NCBI GenBank assembly: GCA_019637445.1 | Contig: JAHBVS010000001.1 | Coordinates: 1,833,586-1,897,585, forward strand | Direction: 5' to 3' | DNA from: Gemmatimonadaceae bacterium | Lineage (GTDB): Bacteria; Gemmatimonadota; Gemmatimonadetes; Gemmatimonadales; Gemmatimonadaceae | DNA length: 64,000 nucleotides | Shown: in pieces, positions 8,019 to 16,502 of the stretch | Layout: every line of letters begins with the position of its first letter | Numbering within the stretch: the first letter of the stretch is position 1 | Made by a program: the position numbers and the translations under genes | The notes under the pieces: generated by a model | Databases searched by the model: none | What the model saw: only the letters and a program-made list of their open reading frames with translations | Told to the model about the DNA's origin: nothing

Positions 8019-8603
8019 CTAAATGAGCGCCCGAGACCTCTTGGCAAGCGCGCGCGCCGCCATGATGCCGCCGACGAAGCCGCCGAAATGCGCCTGCCAG
8101 CTGATGCCGGGTTGCCCGGGCATCACGCCGAGCACCACGCCGCCCCATAGCACGGTGACCAACACGCTGATCGCGATGGCGCCGAGTGAGCGTTGATACC
8201 AGCCGGCGAGCATCAGGAAGCCGAGGTAACCGAACACAACGCCGCTGGCACCGATATGCACACTGCCGGGCGCGCCGAGTGTCCAGGCGAAGATGCCCGC
8301 GCCGAGCATCGAGAAGATCGTCACAGGCACGAAGTGCTTCGCGTCGCGCAGCATCACCAGCCAGCCGAGGATGAGCAACGGGACCGTGTTGGCGATCAAG
8401 TGCTGCGGGGAGCCGTGGAGGAACGGCGCGAAGAAGATGCCCCAGAGGCCCTCGACGCTGCGCGGGCGGATGCCGAAGCGTGTGATGGCACCGCCGCTGG
8501 CCAGCTGGGCGCCGAAACCGGCCCACACGGCGGTCACGGAGCCGCCGAGCACCGTGGCCTGTTGCTTGAGCGTGCGGGCCGCCGCACGGACGACCGTCGT
8601 CAT
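8019..8603 (-). CDS. Rhomboid-family intramembrane serine protease
   Basis: 194 residues with about six hydrophobic segments. The catalytic dyad is visible: Ser120 in HIGASGVVFGYLG and His172 in QAHFGGFVGG. The L1-loop motif HGSPQHLIANT (63-73), conserved in rhomboids, is also present. Rhomboids cleave other proteins inside the membrane plane. The ATG overlaps the stop of the upstream site-2 protease gene by 4 bp (ATGA), so translation of the two is coupled. The N-terminus is short and there is no extra cytoplasmic domain. The substrate is unknown. Confident at family level. Confidence 0.92.
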   Translation of the reverse strand: MTTVVRAAARTLKQQATVLGGSVTAVWAGFGAQLASGGAITRFGIRPRSVEGLWGIFFAPFLHGSPQHLIANTVPLLILGWLVMLRDAKHFVPVTIFSMLGAGIFAWTLGAPGSVHIGASGVVFGYLGFLMLAGWYQRSLGAIAISVLVTVLWGGVVLGVMPGQPGISWQAHFGGFVGGIMAARALAKRSRALI

Positions 8604-9718
8604 TGCGGGACCCGCTGGGTGGCGCGGCGCAGCAGCAAGTACTCCATCACGTTCTCCTGCGTGAGCAATCCGATGAGGCGTCCCTCCTGCACGACCGGCA
8701 GAGCCCGCTGCCGCGACTGCATCAGGCGCTCGAGCGCGGTCTCGGGCGGGAGGCTCGCCTCGAGTGTGGGGCCATCGCGGCGCATCACGTCTGCCACGGG
8801 ATGGTCGCGACCGTGATCGTGCAGGCCGCGCACGAGGTCGTCGCGCGAGAGCATGCCGAGCAGTCGGTCGCCATCGACGACGGGGAAGTCGGCCTGGAAG
8901 CCATCGACGACCAGCTGTGCGGCTGTCGAGAGCGTATCACTGGGCCGCAGGATGCGCAGGTCCGTCATGGTCACACTACGCAGCGTCACGCCCTCAAGTG
9001 CCAACTGCGCGCGCACCTGTGCGGCCTCTCCCGCGCCGGCGAGCCACACGAATCCGGCGATCAGCACCAACAGCGGGCTGTTCACGACGAACACCGCAAC
9101 GACGCCGAAGAGCAGCGCGAAGCCACGTCCCACGCGCGCGGCGGCCTCCGTGGCGCGGAGGTAGTCCTTCCAGCGCATAGCCAGCGCGGCGCGCAGCATG
9201 CGGCCACCATCCATCGGAAAGGCCGGCAGCAGGTTGAAGGCGATCAACCAGACGTTGATGCCGACGAGGCGTGTGGCCAAGCGACGGAGGTCAAAGCTGG
9301 GATCGGGCGCCACGAGCCCGCCGATGCCATTGAGCGGCGCGAATCCACCAGTGGCCAGCAGCGCCGCACCGATCGCGAGCGCCAGCACGACGTTCACCGC
9401 CGGTCCCGCGATGGCGATGACCAACTCCTGCCGTGGCTCGCGGGGGATGCGCTCGAGCCGCGCGAGGCCGCCGATCGGCAGCAGCGTGATGTCGCGCGTG
9501 ACCACGCCGTAGCGTCGCGCTGCCAGTGCGTGCCCGAGCTCGTGCAGCACGACGATCAGGAATACCAGCAGCACCGTGCCGACCAACGAGATGGCGCCGC
9601 GCGGATCGCCGTCCAGCTGCCACTGCGCGAAGGCGATCCACGCCAGGAGCAGCGGGAACGTGAGGTGCACACGCAGGGGAATGCCGGCGAGCCGGCCGAT
9701 GGGCCAGGACCAACGCAT
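8600..9718 (-). CDS. Site-2 protease-like M50 metalloprotease with two CBS domains
   Basis: 372 residues from the ATG at 9718; an in-frame start at 9766 is possible but crowds the divergent gene. The zinc motif HELGH is at residues 59-63, and the second signature NLLPAFPMDGGRM begins at 162. Six or so membrane helices fill residues 15-230. A pair of CBS domains (about 248-305 and 310-365) follows; these usually bind adenine nucleotides and would tune activity. The fold matches CBS-type S2P enzymes, which cleave membrane-spanning regulators or remnants of cleaved proteins. The start is six bases after a TACCTT box on its strand and lacks a Shine-Dalgarno, so the message may be leaderless. It is first in the operon with the rhomboid gene. 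Confidence 0.92.
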   Translation of the reverse strand: MRWSWPIGRLAGIPLRVHLTFPLLLAWIAFAQWQLDGDPRGAISLVGTVLLVFLIVVLHELGHALAARRYGVVTRDITLLPIGGLARLERIPREPRQELVIAIAGPAVNVVLALAIGAALLATGGFAPLNGIGGLVAPDPSFDLRRLATRLVGINVWLIAFNLLPAFPMDGGRMLRAALAMRWKDYLRATEAAARVGRGFALLFGVVAVFVVNSPLLVLIAGFVWLAGAGEAAQVRAQLALEGVTLRSVTMTDLRILRPSDTLSTAAQLVVDGFQADFPVVDGDRLLGMLSRDDLVRGLHDHGRDHPVADVMRRDGPTLEASLPPETALERLMQSRQRALPVVQEGRLIGLLTQENVMEYLLLRRATQRVPQ

Positions 9719-9724
9719 AGCTGC

Positions 9725-9730
9725 AAGGTA
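9725..9730 (-). promoter_or_regulatory. Candidate leaderless-type -10 box for the S2P-rhomboid operon
   Basis: On the minus strand it reads TACCTT, followed by exactly six bases (GCAGCT) and the ATG at 9718. The spacing is the same as at 11082 and 48607. The box itself is less typical, so support comes mainly from the repeated spacing. Confidence 0.35.
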
Positions 9731-9766
9731 GTGGTGGAGCGGCGCACGGAGTGCCAGACTGTGCAC

Positions 9767-11020
9767 ATGCGTGATGCGATGCCCGACCGCGGATCCTGGC
9801 GTGGTGCTCGACTGGCGCGGGTAGCCATGACGGCTGCACTTGCCGCGTTCACGGCCTGTGCGGGCCGGGAGGCTGCGGACGGGGCGCCGGTGGAAGCCAT
9901 CGGCACGGTGCGAGAGATCTACGACGGCACCCTCACACCAGATGCCGCGCGCCGCACCTTTCGAAACACCGAGCGACTCTTCGCCACCCGCGTTGTGCCG
10001 GCCGGTCCGTCGCCGCGCCAGCTCCCGTTACACGCGCAGGCGCAGCGCGACGTCTACGTGCCAGTCGGCGCGGACTCGCTGCCGCTCGACTCGGTGCTGG
10101 TGCTGAATCGCGTCACCGGCTTTCTCGTGCTGCGCGATGGGCAGGTACTGCTCGAACGCTATCGCGGTGGCAACACTGCCGAGACACGATGGATGTCGAT
10201 GAGCGTCGCGAAGTCGGTCCTTGGCGTGTTGGTGGGTGCGGCGTTGCACGATGGCCACCTGCGCTCGCTCGACACGGCCATCACGGCCTTGGTGCCCTCG
10301 CTGCGCGGCTCCGCTTGGGAAGACGTGACGCTGCGCCACGCCATCGCGATGCGCTCGGGCCTGGCGTGGACCGAGGCTTACGCGGACAGCAGCTCGGATC
10401 GCCGGCGCCTGCTCGAGGCCCAGCTCGCACAACAACCAGGCGCCATGGACGCTGTGTTGCGCTCGCTGCACCGCGATGTTCCGCCAGGGACGCGCACGGT
10501 CTACAGCACGGGGGAGACACAGGTCGTGGCGATGGCCCTGCGCGCGGCGGTCGGGATGCCGCTCGCCGAGTATCTCAGTGCGCGTGTGTGGGGGCCGGCC
10601 GGAATGGCCCGCGACGCCGAGTGGTGGCTCGACGCACCCGGCGGCGTGGAGATCGGCGGAAGCGGCCTCGTCGCCACGCTGCGTGACTACGGACGCTTCG
10701 GCCAGTTCGTGCTGGAGCGCGGCATCGTGGGCCGCGACACGATCCTGCCTCCGTGGTATGTCGACTCCTTGGGCAGGAAGTCCGGGCAGGTCTTCGGTGC
10801 AGACTATTCCTACGGCTGGTTGTGGTGGCCGCTGACAAAGGAGCTGCCGGCCTCGCATAGGGCGTTCACGGCCGAGGGCATCCACGGGCAGTTCATTCTC
10901 GTGGACCCCTTGGCGCGCGTGGTCATCGTCCAGTGGGCGGCACGGCCAGAGGCGCAGGGCGGGGAACAGATCAGCGACTACGACGTGTTCGCCGCCGTCA
11001 TCAGGGCCGCGATGCGCTGA
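9767..11020 (+). CDS. Serine hydrolase of the beta-lactamase / class C penicillin-binding fold, probable lipoprotein
   Basis: 417 residues from the ATG at 9767; ATG 9779 is an alternative. The N-terminus has a basic stretch, a hydrophobic run (VAMTAALAAFTAC) and a Cys at residue 31 that could be lipidated, though the lipobox FTAC is imperfect. The SxxK nucleophile motif is SVAK (146-149), in the context MSMSVAKSVLG. The second motif is YST at 246-248, where YxN is usual. A late HGQFILVD fits the third (KTG-like) position. Proteins of this family are esterases, D-amino-acid or D,D-peptidases, or lactamases; the substrate cannot be told here. It is divergent from the S2P operon with about 48 bp between starts and stands alone. 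Confidence 0.85.
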   Translation: MRDAMPDRGSWRGARLARVAMTAALAAFTACAGREAADGAPVEAIGTVREIYDGTLTPDAARRTFRNTERLFATRVVPAGPSPRQLPLHAQAQRDVYVPVGADSLPLDSVLVLNRVTGFLVLRDGQVLLERYRGGNTAETRWMSMSVAKSVLGVLVGAALHDGHLRSLDTAITALVPSLRGSAWEDVTLRHAIAMRSGLAWTEAYADSSSDRRRLLEAQLAQQPGAMDAVLRSLHRDVPPGTRTVYSTGETQVVAMALRAAVGMPLAEYLSARVWGPAGMARDAEWWLDAPGGVEIGGSGLVATLRDYGRFGQFVLERGIVGRDTILPPWYVDSLGRKSGQVFGADYSYGWLWWPLTKELPASHRAFTAEGIHGQFILVDPLARVVIVQWAARPEAQGGEQISDYDVFAAVIRAAMR

Positions 11021-11081
11021 CGCTCGGATGGCGCCGACGGGCAGACGCCGCCGCCACCCGGCCTCGCGTTCCTGGCGAGGC

Positions 11082-11087
11082 TAGATT
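11082..11087 (+). promoter_or_regulatory. Leaderless-type -10 box for the DEAD-box helicase gene
   Basis: TAGATT followed by six bases (CCCTAC) and the ATG at 11094. With the normal distance from -10 to the first transcribed base, transcription would begin at or next to the A of the start codon. No Shine-Dalgarno is present. Confidence 0.55.
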
Positions 11088-11093
11088 CCCTAC

Positions 11094-12836
11094 ATGACAA
11101 CGCGCGCCGTGCCCGATCCCTCGCCCTCGGGCTTCAGCGCCCTCGGCCTCGACCCCCAAGTGCTCGCGGCGCTCGTCGCGCTGGGCTACGAGGAGCCGAC
11201 GCCGATCCAGCGCGCGGCCATTCCGCCGCAGCTCGAGGGACGCGATGTGCTCGCGCAGGCCGCGACCGGGACCGGCAAGACTGCCGCGTTCGCCCTGCCG
11301 CTGCTGCAGCGTCTGCGTCCCGACGCGCCGCCCCGCGAACGCACCGCGGCGCTGGTGTTGGTGCCAACGCGCGAGTTGGCGATGCAGGTCGCCGAAGCCG
11401 TGTACCGCTACGGCAAGGGACTCGGGGTCGTGGCGCTGCCGATCTACGGTGGCGCGTCGATGGACGGGCAGATCCGCTCGCTCAAGCGCGGCGTCGACGT
11501 GGTGATCGCCACGCCGGGACGCGCCCTGGACCATCTCCGGCGGCGTACGCTGCACCTCGCCGGCGTACAGACCGTGGTGCTCGACGAAGCCGACGAGATG
11601 CTCGATATGGGATTCGCCGAGGACCTGGAGGCCATTCTCGCCGAGACGCCGGCGGAAAAGCAGGTCGCCCTGTTCTCGGCGACACTGGCCCCGCGGATCC
11701 TGGCGATCGCGCGTTCGCATCTGCGCGATCCGGAGACGATCAGCATCGAGCCGGAGGCGGTGAAGGCGGGCAAGGCCGCGAAGGTGCGCCAGGTGGCGTA
11801 CATCGTGCCGCGGGCTCACAAGATGGCGGCGCTGGGCCGCATCCTCGACGTGGAGCAGCCGGAGAGCGCCATCGTGTTCTGTCGTACGCGCACCGAGGTG
11901 GACGAGCTCACCGAGACGCTCAACGCGCGAGGCTACTCGGCAGATGCGCTGCACGGCGGGCTTTCGCAGGACCAGCGCGACCGCGTGATGAAGCGTTTCC
12001 GCGCGCATACGTCTGACCTGTTGATTGCGACGGACGTCGCGGCGCGCGGACTGGATGTCTCGCACATCTCGCACGTGGTGAACTACGACGTGCCGTCGGC
12101 CGCCGAGGCGTACGTGCATCGCATTGGCCGCACCGGTCGCGCGGGGCGCAGCGGGACGGCCATCACGCTGGCGGAGCCGCGAGAGCATCGGTGGCTCAAG
12201 AGCTTCGAGCGGGCAACCGGCCGGCCGGTAGAGATCGCGCCGGTGCCGACTGTGGCGGATCTCAAGGCACGGCGTGCGGAGCTGGCGGCGGAGACGTTGC
12301 GCGCGACGATTCTCGATGGTGGGCTTGAGGAGTGGCGGCGCGTGGTGGCGGGGTTGGCGGCCGAGTTCGACCCGATGGACATCGCGGCGGCGGCGCTCAA
12401 GCAGGCTGGCAGCGCGGACCAGTCGGACGAGCAGGAGATTCCCGCGGCACCGCCGCCGCGCGAGCGGCATCCGGCGCGGGAGCGTGCGGCCGTACGGAAG
12501 GAACGTGCGGCAGACAAGGTCGCGGGGCGCGCGGGCGCCGCTGGCAGTGCCAAGTCCGGCGCCGCGGGCAAGTCGTCACGTGCACGAGGCGGTGCTGCGA
12601 TGGCCAAGCTCTACGTGGGCGGCGGTCGCAAGCTGAAGATCCGGCCCGGCGATCTCGTCGGCGCGATTGCCAACGAAGCCGGCATCGATGCGGCGAGCAT
12701 CGGGGGCATCACGGTCTTCGATCGCCACTCATTGGTTGAAGTGCCGGCCGGCGCGCTGGACGACATCATCGCTGCGCTCTCCGACGCCAAGATCAAGGGC
12801 AAGAAGCTCCAGGTGCGGCGCGACCGAGCGGTGTGA
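11094..12836 (+). CDS. deaD: DEAD-box ATP-dependent RNA helicase with a DbpA-type RNA-binding domain
   Basis: 580 residues. The helicase core holds the Q-motif region (GYEEPTPIQ), Walker A (AATGTGKT, 56-63), PTRELAMQ, TPGR, DEAD at 164-167, SAT, FCRTR, DVAARGLD and HRIGRTGRAGRSG. An Ala/Lys/Arg-rich linker (about 440-500) leads to a final domain from residue 503 (AKLYVGGGRKLKIRPGDLVG to LQVRRD) resembling the DbpA/CsdA RNA-binding fold. It would unwind structured RNA, in ribosome assembly or RNA decay. It overlaps the following HD gene by 4 bp. The close match to the CsdA/DeaD layout supports the symbol, but DbpA-like roles are equally possible. Confidence 0.93.
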   Translation: MTTRAVPDPSPSGFSALGLDPQVLAALVALGYEEPTPIQRAAIPPQLEGRDVLAQAATGTGKTAAFALPLLQRLRPDAPPRERTAALVLVPTRELAMQVAEAVYRYGKGLGVVALPIYGGASMDGQIRSLKRGVDVVIATPGRALDHLRRRTLHLAGVQTVVLDEADEMLDMGFAEDLEAILAETPAEKQVALFSATLAPRILAIARSHLRDPETISIEPEAVKAGKAAKVRQVAYIVPRAHKMAALGRILDVEQPESAIVFCRTRTEVDELTETLNARGYSADALHGGLSQDQRDRVMKRFRAHTSDLLIATDVAARGLDVSHISHVVNYDVPSAAEAYVHRIGRTGRAGRSGTAITLAEPREHRWLKSFERATGRPVEIAPVPTVADLKARRAELAAETLRATILDGGLEEWRRVVAGLAAEFDPMDIAAAALKQAGSADQSDEQEIPAAPPPRERHPARERAAVRKERAADKVAGRAGAAGSAKSGAAGKSSRARGGAAMAKLYVGGGRKLKIRPGDLVGAIANEAGIDAASIGGITVFDRHSLVEVPAGALDDIIAALSDAKIKGKKLQVRRDRAV

Positions 12837-13414
12837 GCGTGTCGCTGCTTGGCGAGGACTCCCGCCGGGCACTGCGCGAGCGCTGGAACGAGAGCTCGCG
12901 GCACTATCATGGCGCACAGCATCTCGACGAGTGCCTGGCGCTGTTCGATCAGTATCGCGGACTGGCCCGCGACGCCGACGCCGTCGAGGCGGCGCTCTGG
13001 CTTCACGATGCCATCTACGACGCGCGGGCCGGGGACAACGAGGCCCGCAGCGCGGCCCTCGCGCGCGAGATGCTGTCGACCGAGGGCGTGGACGCGGCGC
13101 GCATCGCGCAGGTCGAGGCCATGATCCTCGCTACAACGCACGCGGCGATCTCGGCTGACCGGGACACGCGGCTACTCTGCGACATCGACCTTGCGGTGCT
13201 AGGGGCGACGCCCGAGCGCTTCGCCGAGTACGAACGCCAGGTGCGCGAGGAGTACGCCTGGGTACCGGGGCTCATCTACGGGCGGACCCGGGCCAAGATC
13301 CTCGAGCGGTTCCTGGAACGTCCAAGCATCTACCAGGTGCCGGAGCTCGCGGCCCGCTTCGAGGCGACGGCGCGGACGAACCTTCGGGATTCCATCGCCG
13401 CCCTGCGCGGCTGA
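12833..13414 (+). CDS. HD-superfamily metal-dependent phosphohydrolase
   Basis: 193 residues beginning with a GTG whose last bases form the TGA of the helicase gene (GTGA overlap). Metal-binding residues are visible as HYHGAQH (H26, H30) and WLHDAIY (H58, D59), with a later LLCDIDLAVLG. The overall pattern (YHGxxH, HDxxY, DIDLxxLG, then a YxxxVRxEYxWVP stretch) is typical of small predicted HD phosphohydrolases of unknown substrate. Coupling to an RNA helicase may hint at nucleotide or RNA metabolism, but this is inference. Confidence 0.85.
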   Translation: MSVSLLGEDSRRALRERWNESSRHYHGAQHLDECLALFDQYRGLARDADAVEAALWLHDAIYDARAGDNEARSAALAREMLSTEGVDAARIAQVEAMILATTHAAISADRDTRLLCDIDLAVLGATPERFAEYERQVREEYAWVPGLIYGRTRAKILERFLERPSIYQVPELAARFEATARTNLRDSIAALRG

Positions 13415-13483
13415 TTTCGGGCATTCTGAAACCCAGCGGAGCCTGCTGGGCGTAGGCGAGGGGGTCTACCACCCGACGCCCCA

Positions 13484-15904
13484 ATGGAATCCCTGCTCCG
13501 CGACATCCGCCTCGGCCTTCGCTCCCTTCGCAAGAGCCCCGGCCTCTCGCTCGTCTCCGTCGTCGCCCTGACCTTCGGCATCGGCCTGACCACGATGATG
13601 TTCAGCATCGTGTACGGCGCCCTGCTGCGCGGGCTGCCCTACGAGGACGGCGACCGGATCGTGCTGGTGTACCGCGCGAACGCGGAGAACCCCAACAACC
13701 GCCAGTCGCTGCCGATCCAGGACTTCATGGACTATCGGGAGCAGCAGCAATCGTTCAGCCACTTCGGTGGCTACACGAGCGGCACGATGAACGTGACAGG
13801 CACGGATCGCGCAGAGCGGTACAGCGGGACTTGGGTGACGTCGGGGACGCTGGAGATGACGATGGTGCAGCCGGAGTTGGGCCGCACCTTCCGCAGCGGC
13901 GAGGACACCCCGGGCGGTCCGCAGGTTGCCGTGCTCGGCTATGCGATGTGGCGCGACCGCTATGGGCGCGATCCGAACATCCTCGGGCAGACGATCCGGG
14001 TGAACAGCATCCCCTACGAGGTTGTGGGCGTGATGCCCGAGGGATTCCGCTACCCGAACGAGAGCGACCTCTGGCTGCCGGCGCAGTACGACCATCTTGC
14101 CACCACACGTGGCCAAGGTCAGTTCCTGCAGACCATCGCCAAGCTCAAGCCGGGCGTGTCGCTTGACGCCGCCTCGGCCGACATGGCGACGATCGCCGGC
14201 CGACTGGCCGCGTCGTATCCGGAGACCAACGAGAACTTCACGGCGATGGCGCTGCCGTTCGTCCGCGGTGCCATCGGCGACGAGCCGCACCAGCTGCTTT
14301 ACACGATGCTCGGTGCGGTCTTCTTCGTGCTGCTGATTGCCTGCGCCAACGTGGCCAACCTCCTCGTGGACCGGGCGGCGCATCGCAGCAAGGAAGTGGG
14401 GGTGCGCGCGGCCCTTGGCGCCTCACGCGGCCAGATCATCCGAATCTTCCTGTCGGAAGCATTCGTGCTCTCGATGCTGGGCACACTGTTCGGCGTCATT
14501 GTGGCGAAGCTCGGCATGGATGCGTTCAACCGCGCCATCGTCGACACGGACCCACCGTTCTTCATCCAGATCGACCTCTATCCGCCGGTGTTGATCTTCG
14601 CCATCGGCGTGTCGCTGTTGGCGACGATGCTCTCGGGGCTGATCCCCGCCTACCAGGCCTCGCGACCGGACATCGCGGAGGTGCTGAAGGACGAATCGCG
14701 CGGCGCCTCGAGCCTGCGCATCGGCAAGCTGAGCAAGGCGCTGGTGGTGTTCGAGATCGCGCTGTCCTGCGGCCTGCTCGTGGCAGCGGGACTGATGATC
14801 AAGAGCGTGCTGAAGGCCAACTCGCGCGACACGGGCTTTGCGATGGAGACGGTGTTCACCGCGCGCGTGGGCTTCCCGTCGTCGTATACGGACACGTTGA
14901 TGCAGGCGCAGTTCTTTGAGCAGTTGAACGAGCGCGCCGCGGGCCTGCCGGGTGCCATATCTGCGACAATCGCGTCCGGCCTTCCGGGCGCGCAGCAGGG
15001 CCTGGGTGGCGACGCCGTGATGATCGACGGCGTGTCCTACGACCGCCCCGAGGACATCCCGAGCACGCGGATGGCATCGGTGACGCCCTCGTTCTTCCAG
15101 ACGCTGGAGATCCCGCTACGTCAGGGCCGGTCCTTTGAGTCGAGCGACAGGGCGGGCGCGCTCGCGGTCGCCATCGTGAACGAGCGCTTCGCACGGCAGC
15201 ATTTCACGGACGGCGAGGTGATTGGCCGCCGCATCCGCCTCGGCGGGCTGCAGAGCACGGAGCCTTGGCTCACGATTGTCGGCGTGGTGCCGGACATCTT
15301 TGCGGGCAGCCAGAACGATCCGCGACCGGCCATCGTCTTCCGCCCCTTCGCGCAGGCGCGCTCGCAGTTCGCCTACGTGACGATTCGGACGGCGGCGGAC
15401 CCACTGACGCTCACGGCCCCGGTTCGTGAGCTGGTGGCGTCGATCAACCCGGACATCCCGATCTACTGGCCGATGACGCTGCGGGAAGCTGCGGCGCAGA
15501 ACCTGTGGTTCGTGCGGATCTTCGGCACGATGTTCGCCATCTTCGGGATCGTCGCCTTGTTCCTTGCCAGCATCGGCCTGTATGCCGTGATGAGCTTCGC
15601 CGTGAATCGGCGTGCGCGTGAGGTGGGCATTCGGATGGCGCTGGGGTCGTCGCCGGCGCGGGTTGTGCGCCTGATCTTCAATGGTGGCGCCTGGCAGTTG
15701 GGCGTTGGCCTCGGCATCGGACTGGTGCTGTCGGCGGGGATCTCGCGACTGTTGGACATCATCCTGTTCGACGTGCAGCCGCTGGATCCTGCCGTGTTTG
15801 CGGGCGTCGCCTTTACACTGGCAGCGACGGGCGCCCTGGCCTGCCTGATCCCGGCGCGGCGGGCGACGTTGGTGGACCCTGCGGTGGCGATGCGGGCGGA
15901 TTGA
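13484..15904 (+). CDS. ADOP-type ABC transporter permease (duplicated FtsX/MacB-type)
   Basis: 806 residues. The start MESLLRDIRLGLRSLRKSPG and the following TM (LSLVSVVALTFGIGLT) are the hallmark of ADOP permeases, known from Acidobacteria and related phyla. The protein is a tandem of two MacB periplasmic core plus FtsX units. Membrane segments lie at about 20-45, 268-300, 320-345, 370-395, 415-440, 690-715, 740-765 and 775-800. The last unit ends with LACLIPARRATLVDPAVAMRAD. ADOP genes usually lack an adjacent ATPase, as here. They are presumed to move lipids, peptides or antibiotics, or to transmit force; the substrate is unknown. The 69-bp gap upstream holds a small hairpin (CCCAGC at 13432 against GCTGGG at 13445). 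Confidence 0.92.
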   Translation: MESLLRDIRLGLRSLRKSPGLSLVSVVALTFGIGLTTMMFSIVYGALLRGLPYEDGDRIVLVYRANAENPNNRQSLPIQDFMDYREQQQSFSHFGGYTSGTMNVTGTDRAERYSGTWVTSGTLEMTMVQPELGRTFRSGEDTPGGPQVAVLGYAMWRDRYGRDPNILGQTIRVNSIPYEVVGVMPEGFRYPNESDLWLPAQYDHLATTRGQGQFLQTIAKLKPGVSLDAASADMATIAGRLAASYPETNENFTAMALPFVRGAIGDEPHQLLYTMLGAVFFVLLIACANVANLLVDRAAHRSKEVGVRAALGASRGQIIRIFLSEAFVLSMLGTLFGVIVAKLGMDAFNRAIVDTDPPFFIQIDLYPPVLIFAIGVSLLATMLSGLIPAYQASRPDIAEVLKDESRGASSLRIGKLSKALVVFEIALSCGLLVAAGLMIKSVLKANSRDTGFAMETVFTARVGFPSSYTDTLMQAQFFEQLNERAAGLPGAISATIASGLPGAQQGLGGDAVMIDGVSYDRPEDIPSTRMASVTPSFFQTLEIPLRQGRSFESSDRAGALAVAIVNERFARQHFTDGEVIGRRIRLGGLQSTEPWLTIVGVVPDIFAGSQNDPRPAIVFRPFAQARSQFAYVTIRTAADPLTLTAPVRELVASINPDIPIYWPMTLREAAAQNLWFVRIFGTMFAIFGIVALFLASIGLYAVMSFAVNRRAREVGIRMALGSSPARVVRLIFNGGAWQLGVGLGIGLVLSAGISRLLDIILFDVQPLDPAVFAGVAFTLAATGALACLIPARRATLVDPAVAMRAD

Positions 15905-15971
15905 CGGGTCAGAGTGCCCTTCGATAGTTAGTCGCCACCTCGTCCCGGGCGCCGCGCCTCGCGTCCGGGAT

Positions 15972-15977
15972 TAGGTT
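15972..15977 (+). promoter_or_regulatory. Candidate leaderless-type -10 box for the dinB-UPF0182 operon
   Basis: TAGGTT, followed by five bases (CAGGT) and the ATG at 15983. No -35 hexamer is evident. AGGT could be read as a weak ribosome binding site but lies too close to the start codon. Confidence 0.45.
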
Positions 15978-15982
15978 CAGGT

Positions 15983-16501
15983 ATGCCCCCCCGCGACCGC
16001 CTGCTCGACGCGCTGGCCCGCGCGCACGCGGGCGCCCCTTGGCACGGCCCCTCGCGCGCGGATGTGCTCCGCGACATCACCGCGCGCGAGGCGGCGTGGC
16101 GCCCAGCCGTCGACGCGCACACGATCTGGGAGCTCGTGCTGCACATGCGCAGTTGGACGCGCGAGGTGCTGCGACGGGCGCAGGGCGAAGTGCCAGGCGA
16201 TCCCGAGGACGGCGATTGGCCGACGATGCCAGAGCCGGCGAACGCGAAGGCTTGGAAGCAGACGCTTGAGAGCCTCGAGGGCGCCCACTCCGCGCTCGCC
16301 AGCCACGTGGCCGCGATGGACGATGCGGCCCGTGCCGCGCAGGTGAAGGACCGGCCCTGGGACCCCCCGGGCCACGCCATCACCCAGCGCGCGATGATCC
16401 GTTCGCTGGCCGAACACGACGTCTACCACACCGGACAGGTGGCCCTGATGAAACGCCTCGCACGCGCGGCGCTTCGCGACGCGTCCCCCACGGAGTCCTG
16501 A
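15983..16501 (+). CDS. DinB-family (four-helix) protein, putative metal-dependent thiol transferase
   Basis: 172 residues. The three conserved metal-ligand histidines of the DinB/YfiT fold are visible: His54 in LVLHMRSWTREVL, and His145 and His149 in SLAEHDVYHTGQVALMKR. Members of this fold bind zinc or nickel, and some transfer bacillithiol, mycothiol or similar thiols. The true substrate here is unknown. The TGA ends one base before the ATG of the UPF0182 gene, so the two form an operon. Confidence 0.85.
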   Translation: MPPRDRLLDALARAHAGAPWHGPSRADVLRDITAREAAWRPAVDAHTIWELVLHMRSWTREVLRRAQGEVPGDPEDGDWPTMPEPANAKAWKQTLESLEGAHSALASHVAAMDDAARAAQVKDRPWDPPGHAITQRAMIRSLAEHDVYHTGQVALMKRLARAALRDASPTES

Positions 16502-16502
16502 G

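Noticed and set aside
8603-9766. Upstream extension of the serine hydrolase gene back to 8603
   Set aside because: This part is antisense to the site-2 protease and has shadow composition. The ATG at 9767 gives a proper export signal.
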